35,375 nucleotides of DNA from Bacteroidales bacterium (lineage in GTDB: Bacteria; Bacteroidota; Bacteroidia; Bacteroidales; JACABE01). A program made the translations under genes and the position numbers. The notes beneath the pieces were generated by a model that saw only the letters and a program-made list of their open reading frames with translations, searched no databases and was not told the DNA's origin. Shown piece after piece: positions 8,556 through 15,512 of the stretch. The stretch is taken from the NCBI GenBank assembly GCA_023251515.1, contig JAHEYQ010000048.1, positions 1 through 35,375 on the forward strand, read 5' to 3'. Numbering within the stretch: the first letter of the stretch is position 1; the number at the start of each line of letters is the position of its first letter.

Positions 8556-8714
8556 AAAGAGGCTGTCTAAAAAGCTCTCTGTGAACCTCTTTTTTAAACT
8601 CTATGTTTCTCTGTGTAATTTATAATATTTTGTTACACAGAGAAACACGGAGAATGCACAGAGAATCACAGAGACGAAAAAATCAATTTTTTATACTTTT
8701 TAGACAGCCTCTTT
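8556..8714. repeat. MITE-like palindromic element with 19-bp perfect terminal inverted repeats
   Basis: The left arm at 8556-8574 (AAAGAGGCTGTCTAAAAAG) is the exact reverse complement of 8696-8714. Inside are further paired arms: CTCTGTGA at 8577-8584 with TCACAGAG at 8666-8673, and a TGTTTCTCTGTGTAA / TTACACAGAGAAACA pair around an AT loop. The element has no ORF and fills most of the 300-bp gap between 8491 and 8794. Its structure suggests a non-autonomous mobile element or a REP-type repeat; a target-site duplication is not obvious. Confidence 0.8.
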
Positions 8715-8793
8715 TAAATCAACAGTTTATAATTTGATTTTATGAGAATATACACCTTTAAAGTCTATACCCATTATAATTAATAATCAGAAA

Positions 8794-9300
8794 ATGAAAA
8801 CATTAAAAATAACCGGAATTGCAATTATTCTGTTTTTAGCAACTACTTTACAATCACAAGTTTCAATTAATGTAAATATAGGTTCTCCACCCAGATGGAT
8901 ACCTGCTGGCAATCCTGAAGTTCAATACTATTACCTGCCTGATATTGAATCATATTATGATGTAAAATCATCCAGGTTTATTTATGTTGTTGGTGGTTAC
9001 TGGGTTTACAGAAAATATTTACCAACACTTTATCGGGATTATGATTTGTATGGTGGTTATAAGGTGGTTATGAAAAACTATCATGGGAAAAAACCTTATA
9101 GTCATTTTAAAGAGCATAAAATGAAATATGCCAAAGGTTATAAGGGAAGTCCGCAAAAAAATATAGGTGAAAGGCCAGGAAACAGAAATAACAAATCAGA
9201 AATTCATTCCAACGGCAATTCAAACAACAACAAAATGCATCGTGATGATAATCATGGAAATCAACAAAACAAAGGTGGCAAACATCATAAAAATAAATAA
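8794..9300 (+). CDS. Secreted protein with PRW/Tyr-rich domain and His/Asn/Lys-rich tail
   Basis: 168 residues. The signal peptide ends near residue 21 (LQSQ). The folded part (about 25-90) has PPRWIPAG, VQYYYLPDIESYYDV, RFIYVVGGYWVYRKYLP and DYDLYGGYKVV, a pattern seen in small exported Bacteroidota proteins of unknown function. From about residue 90 on it is low-complexity and basic, with runs of Lys, Gly, His and Asn, so it is probably disordered and may bind polyanions or metal. It is separated from the upstream operon by the palindromic element. It may share a transcript with the small membrane protein at 9331 and the lipoprotein at 9511. No shared regulon motif is seen upstream. Confidence 0.7.
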   Translation: MKTLKITGIAIILFLATTLQSQVSINVNIGSPPRWIPAGNPEVQYYYLPDIESYYDVKSSRFIYVVGGYWVYRKYLPTLYRDYDLYGGYKVVMKNYHGKKPYSHFKEHKMKYAKGYKGSPQKNIGERPGNRNNKSEIHSNGNSNNNKMHRDDNHGNQQNKGGKHHKNK

Positions 9301-9330
9301 TATTTTTTACAATTAAAATAATAAGTAATC

Positions 9331-9486
9331 ATGGGAAATCTACTTTATATTATCGCAATAATCCTCATCATAGCATGGGCGGTTGGATTTATAGGTTATA
9401 GTGCAGGAGGCATCATACATGTGCTGCTGGTAATTGCAGTTATTGCAATACTGCTCAGAATTATTCAGGGTAAGAAAATAGTGTAA
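9331..9486 (+). CDS. DUF5670 / Lmo0937-like mini membrane protein
   Basis: 51 residues starting MGNLLYIIAIILIIAWAVGF and ending LLRIIQGKKIV. There are two hydrophobic helices joined by a short glycine-rich turn (GYSAGG), and the ending is basic. The head and two-helix layout match the Lmo0937/DUF5670 family of tiny inner-membrane proteins, which often accompany stress genes; the function is unknown. It lies 30 bp after the 8794 gene and 24 bp before the 9511 lipoprotein gene. A related 50-residue protein is at 20483. Confidence 0.85.
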   Translation: MGNLLYIIAIILIIAWAVGFIGYSAGGIIHVLLVIAVIAILLRIIQGKKIV

Positions 9487-9510
9487 TTTAATGTATTAAA
9501 ATTAAGCAAA

Positions 9511-9867
9511 ATGAAAAAAATCAAAATATTAACAGGAATTGCAACAATAGCCATTTTTTTACTGATAATAAATGGATGCAAAGATTGTAATGATGAAAAT
9601 CCAAGAGCCAGAGTAATAAATAGTGGTACAAAGGATATTAGTGTTCAGATAAAAACATCAGGTGGAAATACAGAAAATATAAACAATATTCCGAAAGGAA
9701 CTTCTTCTGAATACAGATCTTTTGCAATGGGTTTTACAGTGTTTACCATTTCAGTTGGTAATGATACTTATGTTTCAGCACTTCAAATGAATACATGTTA
9801 TGATTATGATATTGTAATTGATGCTAATAATTTCATTACCAATATTCCAAGAGATCGTAATCGTTAA
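9511..9867 (+). CDS. Small lipoprotein
   Basis: 118 residues. The signal peptide has a lipobox-like end (LIINGC, Cys at about residue 23) followed by KDCNDE. The mature part looks like one small beta domain (ARVINSGTKDISVQIKTSGG, then FTVFTISVGNDTYVSA, then CYDYDIVIDANNFIT) with two further cysteines. No family is recognised. It lies 24 bp downstream of the DUF5670-like gene and is probably cotranscribed. Confidence 0.75.
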   Translation: MKKIKILTGIATIAIFLLIINGCKDCNDENPRARVINSGTKDISVQIKTSGGNTENINNIPKGTSSEYRSFAMGFTVFTISVGNDTYVSALQMNTCYDYDIVIDANNFITNIPRDRNR

Positions 9868-9905
9868 AATTTAATTTGACACACATACGGATGATTATTT
9901 GAGGG

Positions 9906-9939
9906 AAACCTGACAGGTTTTTAAAAACCTGTCAGGTTT
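9906..9939. repeat. Perfect 34-bp palindrome (AAACCTGACAGGTTTTT type)
   Basis: AAACCTGACAGGTTTTT at 9906-9922 is followed at once by its exact reverse complement at 9923-9939. Palindromes with this ACCTG(A/T)CAGGT core are, from memory, common dispersed repeats in Bacteroidota genomes. Here it sits after the lipoprotein gene and could also act as a terminator. Confidence 0.8.
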
Positions 9940-9986
9940 AAAACAAGTCAAACTATTAAAATACATACAAATAACAAATTATAAAA

Positions 9987-10322
9987 ATGAAAAAAATCGC
10001 AATTTGTATAATGGCAACAGCGTTGCTGTTAACTGTTCAACCGCTTCAATCAATTGCTAAATCAGCAGAAGAACCTAAAGCAATTACTGATCCCAAAGCC
10101 AAACCAATAGAATCAGAAAAGGCAAATGCTTTATTGTTAAGGTTGAATGAAATAAATAAGATGGATAAATCTGATTTAAAGGCATCAGAAAAAAAAGAAT
10201 TAAGAAAGGAAGTACGTGCCATTAAATCTGAACTTGAGGCTACTGAATCAAGAGGAGGAGGCGTTTATCTTTCTGTGGGTGCAATAATTATAATAATATT
10301 ATTATTAATTATTTTATTATAA
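9987..10322 (+). CDS. Exported helical protein with C-terminal membrane anchor
   Basis: 111 residues. There is an N-terminal signal peptide (about 1-25), a Pro/Lys-rich linker, a charged helical region (about 45-85: LLLRLNEINKMDKSDLK, ELRKEVRAIKSELE), a short RGGG turn, and a final hydrophobic helix (VGAIIIIILLLIILL) with nothing after it. It would be a periplasmic helix anchored by its C-terminus. Similar small proteins occur beside stress genes in Bacteroidota, but no named family is claimed. It lies 20 bp before the YtxH gene, so probably the same transcript. Confidence 0.75.
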   Translation: MKKIAICIMATALLLTVQPLQSIAKSAEEPKAITDPKAKPIESEKANALLLRLNEINKMDKSDLKASEKKELRKEVRAIKSELEATESRGGGVYLSVGAIIIIILLLIILL

Positions 10323-10342
10323 ACAATTTAAAAAATGATATC

Positions 10343-10606
10343 ATGAGTAAAGGAAAAGTTTTATTAGGTTTATTGGCAGGCGTAGCTTCCGGTGCATTAT
10401 TAGGTATTTTATTTGCTCCTCATAAGGGCAAAGATACCCGCAAAAAAATAGCCAAAAAAGGAGAAGATTATGCAGATGCCATCAAAGATAAATTCAATGA
10501 ATTTAAAGATGAGGTAACAGAGAAATACGAAAAGGTTAAGCATGATGTTACTGATTTTGCAGAACATGCTAAAGCTAAAGACAGGAAATCCGGAAATAAG
10601 ATATAA
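10343..10606 (+). CDS. YtxH-domain protein
   Basis: 87 residues. The N-terminal glycine-rich membrane helix (VLLGLLAGVASGALLGILFAP) is followed by HKGKDTRKKIAKKGEDY and an amphipathic charged helix, the standard YtxH layout (PF12732). YtxH proteins are stress-induced membrane-anchored helical proteins; their molecular role is unsettled. It is the last gene before the terminator hairpin at 10663. Confidence 0.92.
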   Translation: MSKGKVLLGLLAGVASGALLGILFAPHKGKDTRKKIAKKGEDYADAIKDKFNEFKDEVTEKYEKVKHDVTDFAEHAKAKDRKSGNKI

Positions 10607-10662
10607 TTTGCCAAAAACCATTAAGTTTTTGAGTTAAATTTTATCAGTGAAATCACATTTTT

Positions 10663-10699
10663 AACTTTCCAAAAGCTGAAATATGGCTTTTGGAAAGTT
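10663..10699 (+). terminator. Hairpin terminator after the YtxH gene
   Basis: AACTTTCCAAAAGC (10663-10676) pairs exactly with GCTTTTGGAAAGTT (10686-10699) across a 9-base loop and is followed by ATTTTAAT. It separates the YtxH gene from the cupin operon. Confidence 0.75.
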
Positions 10700-10747
10700 A
10701 TTTTAATCAGTATTTTATAAAGTTTTATAACCTTAAAAAACAAACAG

Positions 10748-11143
10748 ATGACAAATAAAACATTGAAAAAGAATTTTTATTCTTTTAAGGAAAATGGTTC
10801 ACTACTTCCATCATTGCATACATTTGATTTGCCCTCATTGATAGAAAAAATGCGACATAGTCCAACCTGGGTAAAAGGAGAGCTAAATGCAATGATTATG
10901 CTGAAAACTCCTGAAAAGCAAATAATACTTGCCACTTTAAATGAAGGAACCGAAATCAGATCTTTTCAATCAAATGAATCAGTTGAATTTATGATTATTG
11001 ATGGGAAAATAGAATTCAGATATAATAAAGAATCAGTAGTTTATAAAAAAGGTCAATTATTTATTCTTCATGAAAATATAGAGTATAGTCTTTTTACTTT
11101 AGAAGAATCTGTAGTCCTGATAACAATAAACTGCAAAGCTTAA
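10748..11143 (+). CDS. Cupin-domain protein
   Basis: 131 residues, no signal peptide. A single cupin-like barrel is seen from about 50: NAMIMLKTPEKQIILATLNEGTEI, then EFMIIDGKIEFRYN (the G-K-hydrophobic turn of cupins), then GQLFILHENIEYSLFTLEESVVLITI. One histidine lies in the second motif, but the full metal-binding His set is not seen, so it is probably a binding or sensor protein and not an oxygenase. It is 66 bp upstream of the GH130 gene and may belong to the same operon. It could sense or bind the mannoside handled there; that is inference. Confidence 0.75.
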   Translation: MTNKTLKKNFYSFKENGSLLPSLHTFDLPSLIEKMRHSPTWVKGELNAMIMLKTPEKQIILATLNEGTEIRSFQSNESVEFMIIDGKIEFRYNKESVVYKKGQLFILHENIEYSLFTLEESVVLITINCKA

Positions 11144-11209
11144 AATCTGATATAAATAACAGAAATATGTTTGATGCAAACACATTAAGAAAAAATAAAA
11201 ACATCACAA

Positions 11210-12256
11210 ATGATAGTAGTTAAAAAAGAAGGTATTTTATTATCAAAAACCAATCTGGATTTTGAAAACGAAGCGGTATTAAATCCTGCGGCAATTCGTG
11301 AAGACGATGTTGTTCATGTTTTTTACAGGGCTGTAAGAAATGGAAATCATTCAACCATAGGTTATTGTAAATTAGAAGGTCCTTTAACAATTGCTGAAAG
11401 ATGGGATAGACCTATATTGGTTCCTGAATTTGATTACGAATCTCAAGGGATTGAAGATCCTCGTATTGTGAAGATTGATGATGTATATTATCTGACTTAT
11501 ACAGCCTATGACGGTGTAAATGCCCGAGGTGCATTAGCTACCTCAAGAAATTTAATAGACTTTGAAAAACAAGGGATTATAGTTACATCAATGACTTATG
11601 CCAGATTTGTATCCCTTGTTGAAAGAGCTGGAAAAGTAAATGTAAATTATTATACCAATCAAAGTTTTTATTATCAGGATGCAGATCCTGAACAAAAAAT
11701 GATTTTGTGGGATAAGAATGTAATGTTTTTCCCAAGAAGAATTAATGGAAATCTGGTTTTTCTTCATAGAGTAAGGCCTGGTATCCAAATCGTTTCTGTA
11801 AAAAGTTTAATTGAACTTACCGGTGAATTCTGGAAGGATTATTTTATTAATTTACAGGATCATATAGTTATGGATCCGATTTACGATCATGAAGCGAGTT
11901 ATATAGGTGGTGGTTGTCCTCCAATTGAAACAGAACATGGTTGGTTATTAATATATCATGGCGTACATGATTCTGCTAAAGGACCAGTATATTCTGCTTG
12001 TGCTGCTGCATTGCTCGATATAGAAAATCCTGCTAAAGTGATAGCCCGTTTGCCAACTACCTTATTTTCCCCTGAATACAAATGGGAATTAATAGGTGAA
12101 GTAGATAATGTGGTTTTTCCTACCGGTACTGCCATTTTTGGCGATACACTATTTATTTACTACGGAGCTGCTGATAAGCATATTGCAGTAGCTTCGTTAA
12201 GTTTATCAGCATTATTAGCAGAACTATTAAAACATATCCCAAGAGATGGAAACTAA
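11210..12256 (+). CDS. GH130-family beta-mannoside phosphorylase-like protein
   Basis: 348 residues, cytosolic. The pattern is that of glycoside hydrolase family 130 (PF04041): NPAAIREDDVVHVFYRAV, then GIEDPRI with the expected general-acid Asp (D83), then YYLTYTAYDG, FFPRRINGNLVFLHRVRPGI, and GGCPPIETEHGWLLIYHGV. GH130 enzymes phosphorolyse beta-1,4- or beta-1,2-linked mannosides to mannose 1-phosphate; some members are hydrolases. The specificity here cannot be read. It overlaps the start of the glycosyltransferase gene by 11 bp, so the two are translationally coupled, suggesting synthesis and recycling of the same mannoside or surface glycan. Confidence 0.9.
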   Translation: MIVVKKEGILLSKTNLDFENEAVLNPAAIREDDVVHVFYRAVRNGNHSTIGYCKLEGPLTIAERWDRPILVPEFDYESQGIEDPRIVKIDDVYYLTYTAYDGVNARGALATSRNLIDFEKQGIIVTSMTYARFVSLVERAGKVNVNYYTNQSFYYQDADPEQKMILWDKNVMFFPRRINGNLVFLHRVRPGIQIVSVKSLIELTGEFWKDYFINLQDHIVMDPIYDHEASYIGGGCPPIETEHGWLLIYHGVHDSAKGPVYSACAAALLDIENPAKVIARLPTTLFSPEYKWELIGEVDNVVFPTGTAIFGDTLFIYYGAADKHIAVASLSLSALLAELLKHIPRDGN

Positions 12257-14657
12257 TCCTTTTTTAAGCGAATTTGATAATCATCTCATTCCGCAACAAA
12301 TGTTTTATGATACAGAAAATATTATATCAACCAAACTTAAACTTAATAAAATCGAAAAAATAATAAAAAAAAACAGTACCGAAAACAAAGCAGGAGTTCT
12401 TTTTGTAACATCCTACCCTCCAAGAGAGTGTGGTATTGCAACCTATTCACAGGATTTGATATTAGCACTAAATAATAAATTTAGTAATTCATTGTCAATC
12501 AAAGTTTGTGCTTTGGAGTCAAATGGTAATACTTATCCATATTTTAGTGGTGTAAAATACATTCTTAAAACTTCATTGGCATCCAGTTATGAAAACATCG
12601 CTTCGAAAATAAATAAAGATGACCAGATTAATATTGTGATAATACAGCATGAGTTTGGTTTCTTTAAATTGCAGGAAAGAGCCTTTATGCAATTTCTTTA
12701 TGAAGTTACCAAACCTGTTGTTATTGTTTTTCATACAGTATTGCCACATCCTGATGAAAAGTTGAAATCGAAAGTATTTGGTATTGCAGCAGCTTGCGAA
12801 TCAATAATTGTAATGACAAATACTTCTTCTGAAATATTAATAAATGATTACAACATTCCAAAAGATAAAATAAGTGTAATTGCACACGGAACCCATCTGG
12901 TTCCGAATTTGCGAAAGAATACATTGAAATTGAAATATGGATTTAAGGGGCGCAAAGTATTGACAACTTTTGGTTTGCTAAGTTCTGGTAAAAGTATTGA
13001 AACCACATTGGAAGCTTTGCCTGAAATTATTAAACAATGTCCTGAAGTTGTATTTTTGGTAATTGGAAAAACGCATCCGGAGGTTGTTAAAGCTGAAGGT
13101 GAGAATTATAGGGAAATGCTTGAGCAAAAAGTTGTTCAGTATAAATTGCAGGATCACGTAATCTTTATTAATAACTATCTGGCTTTGCCTGATTTGCTTG
13201 AATACTTGCAACTAACAGATATTTATTTATTTACAACCAATGATCCCAATCAGGCTGTGAGTGGTACATTTGTTTATGCCATGAGTTGTGCCTGTCCGAT
13301 TATTTCTACGCCAATTCCTCATGCAAAAGAAGTATTGACAAAAGATACTGGTATTATTTTTGATTTTCGCAATACACAACAATTGGCAACAAGTGTAATA
13401 CATTTGCTTAATAATGAACCGTTAAGAAAAAGCATCAGTACAAATACACTGCAAAAAATAGTTTCTACAGCTTGGGAAAATTCAGCTGTTTCTCATGCAA
13501 TGTTGTTTGATCGTATTGTTGGAAATTCAATAACATTACAATATAATTTACCGGAAATCAATTTAAGTCATTTATCGAAAATGACAACAAATACGGGGAT
13601 TATTCAATTTTCTAAAATCAATCATCCTGATATAAAAACCGGTTATACTTTGGATGATAATGCCAGAGCATTGGTAGCTTCGTGCATGTACTTTAAATTA
13701 CATGATGATGAAAGTGTTGTTTTTGAAATTCTTAAATACCTTAATTTCATTAAATTGTGTCAGCAGCCCGATGGAAACTTCCTGAATTATGTAGATAAAG
13801 ATTTAAAATTTACAATTCAAAACAATGAAGTAAATCTGGATGATTCGATTGGGAGGGCTATATGGGCATTGGGGTATCTTATTTCATTAAAAGGTTTATT
13901 GCCTTATGAAATAATAAATAAAGCCAAAATAATTTTTGATAAATCAATTATTCAAATAGGTGGCATACATTCAACAAGGGCAATGGCTTTTGCCATTAAA
14001 GGAATTTATTATTATCAGAGTAAAATAGAAAATGCCGATAATATGATGCTTTTGAAAATATTGGCTAATCGGCTTGTTCAAATGTATAAGCATGAAGCTG
14101 TAAAAGACTGGGAATGGTTTGAAAGTTATCTTACTTACGCAAACAGCACTTTGCCCGAAGCCATGTTGTATGCATACTTACTGACTAATGATAATACTTA
14201 TAAAGAAATAGCTATAAAGTCGTTAGACTTCTTGCTTTTGAATATTTTTAATGAAAATGGCATTGAGGTAATTTCCAATAAAAAATGGTTGCAAAAAGGA
14301 CAAATACCAGGACATTATGGAGAACAACCCATTGATGTAGCTTATACTGTTATGACTTTAAGCAAATTTTACGATACATTTAATCTGGATTATTATCGTT
14401 TGAAAATGGAAATTGCATTTGATTGGTTTTTAGGTAAGAACCGACTAAAACAAATTGTTTACAATCCTTGTACCGGAGGTTGTTACGACGGTTTGGAGGA
14501 AACTCATGTAAATCTGAATCAGGGAGCTGAATCAACAGTTAGTTATTTAATGGCTCGTTTAACGATTGAGAAATACAATCAAGATGTTAAATTACACAAT
14601 GATAGTGAGAAAAGTAATTTGCACAAATCGTTAAAAATCAAAGAGTTGAAGGTGTGA
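12246..14657 (+). CDS. GT4 glycosyltransferase fused to a C-terminal (alpha/alpha)-barrel-like domain
   Basis: 803 residues, cytosolic. Residues about 48-425 form a GT-B glycosyltransferase of family GT4: VLFVTSYPPRECGIATYSQ at the start, VIIQHEFGFF, TTFGLLSSGKSIETTLEA at the second Rossmann domain, and VSGTFVYAMSCACPIIST with the donor-site region. Residues about 440-785 are a separate helical region with repeated aromatic/acidic motifs (GYTLDDNARALVA at 466-478, LDDSIGRAIWALGYL, VKDWEWFESYLTYANSTLPEAML, GAESTVSYLMA), resembling an (alpha/alpha)6 toroid as in glycan-processing enzymes. One chain may thus both transfer and trim or bind glycan. It overlaps the GH130 gene by 11 bp. The GT4 call is firm; the C-terminal activity is not known. 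Confidence 0.87.
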   Translation: METNPFLSEFDNHLIPQQMFYDTENIISTKLKLNKIEKIIKKNSTENKAGVLFVTSYPPRECGIATYSQDLILALNNKFSNSLSIKVCALESNGNTYPYFSGVKYILKTSLASSYENIASKINKDDQINIVIIQHEFGFFKLQERAFMQFLYEVTKPVVIVFHTVLPHPDEKLKSKVFGIAAACESIIVMTNTSSEILINDYNIPKDKISVIAHGTHLVPNLRKNTLKLKYGFKGRKVLTTFGLLSSGKSIETTLEALPEIIKQCPEVVFLVIGKTHPEVVKAEGENYREMLEQKVVQYKLQDHVIFINNYLALPDLLEYLQLTDIYLFTTNDPNQAVSGTFVYAMSCACPIISTPIPHAKEVLTKDTGIIFDFRNTQQLATSVIHLLNNEPLRKSISTNTLQKIVSTAWENSAVSHAMLFDRIVGNSITLQYNLPEINLSHLSKMTTNTGIIQFSKINHPDIKTGYTLDDNARALVASCMYFKLHDDESVVFEILKYLNFIKLCQQPDGNFLNYVDKDLKFTIQNNEVNLDDSIGRAIWALGYLISLKGLLPYEIINKAKIIFDKSIIQIGGIHSTRAMAFAIKGIYYYQSKIENADNMMLLKILANRLVQMYKHEAVKDWEWFESYLTYANSTLPEAMLYAYLLTNDNTYKEIAIKSLDFLLLNIFNENGIEVISNKKWLQKGQIPGHYGEQPIDVAYTVMTLSKFYDTFNLDYYRLKMEIAFDWFLGKNRLKQIVYNPCTGGCYDGLEETHVNLNQGAESTVSYLMARLTIEKYNQDVKLHNDSEKSNLHKSLKIKELKV

Positions 14658-14942
14658 AATTTTTATATTGCAGCGTTTAATTATAAATCAGTGAATTATG
14701 TAAGTTTAAATTGGAATTTTACAACCTTATTGCATCTATTAATCGTAATTTTACAAAACTAAAATTAGGTAAAAATCCTAATGAATACAGGTGTTGTTTT
14801 ATAGAAATAACACTTGTTTTATTGCCACTTATCTTTCCGCTTATAATCAGTTTTATAATAGTTGAGACAAAGGAAATATTACTTTATACCAACTTGACAT
14901 TTACATTAAAAATCAAATCATTTGAAACTATTTATAAAATAT
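14658..14942. other. Intergenic region before the regulatory operon
   Basis: 285 bp. No convincing gene: an open stretch at 14711-14953 starts at TTG and has no recognisable domain. It presumably carries the promoter of the AraC/kinase operon, but no clear TAnnTTTG box and no copy of the shared regulon motif was seen, so the operon is not obviously autoregulated by that motif. Confidence 0.4.
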
Positions 14943-15485
14943 ATGGTAAGTAACCGCTGCAAAATGGCTGTAAAAGAAGAGCTGAAAAAGCTTGGATTAC
15001 ACTTTATTGTGGTTGATTTGGGTGAGGTTGAAATAATGGAAAATATTACATCTGAACAAAGGGAAATCTTAAAATCAGAATTGCTTGCTTCGGGACTTGA
15101 ACTTATGGACGATAAACGTGCAATATTGATAGAAAAAATCAAAAATGCCGTTGTAGAAATGGTTCATTACTCCGACGAATTAATAAAAGTAAATTTTTCG
15201 GATTATTTAAGTAAAAAATTAAATCATGATTATACCTATTTGTCTAATTTGTTTTCTGAAGTACAGGGATGTACGATAGAGCATTTTATCATTTCGCATA
15301 AAATTGAACGCATCAAAGAATTAATAATATATGATGAGCTTTCCATATCAGAAATTGCATGGAAGCTTAATTACAGCAGTTTGGCTCATTTATCCAATCA
15401 ATTCAAAAAAGTAACAGGGCTTACACCAAGTCATTTTAAGCAACTGAAAAACAAACTACGTACACCTATTGAAGAAATCGGATAA
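14943..15485 (+). CDS. Small AraC-type HTH transcription regulator
   Basis: 180 residues from the ATG at 14943 (MVSNRCKM...). The N-terminal half (KEELKKLGLHF, VDLGEVEI, LKSELLASGLELMDDKRAIL, IKNAVVEMVHY) is the short regulatory module found, from memory, in a widespread Bacteroidota AraC subgroup. The C-terminal half is the double HTH: SDYLSKKLNHDYTYLSNLF, IERIKELIIYDELSISEIAWKLNYSSLAHLSNQFKKVTGLTPSHFK. It is 27 bp upstream of a hybrid kinase gene. It is a candidate regulator of the shared promoters in this window; that link rests on position only. The exact start could lie a few codons upstream. Confidence 0.9.
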   Translation: MVSNRCKMAVKEELKKLGLHFIVVDLGEVEIMENITSEQREILKSELLASGLELMDDKRAILIEKIKNAVVEMVHYSDELIKVNFSDYLSKKLNHDYTYLSNLFSEVQGCTIEHFIISHKIERIKELIIYDELSISEIAWKLNYSSLAHLSNQFKKVTGLTPSHFKQLKNKLRTPIEEIG

Positions 15486-15512
15486 ATAATTTAAACTTAA
15501 TACTGACAATAT

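Noticed and set aside
14711..14953. 80-residue open frame upstream of the AraC gene
   Set aside because: It starts at TTG, overlaps the AraC start region and has no recognisable domain or clear promoter.
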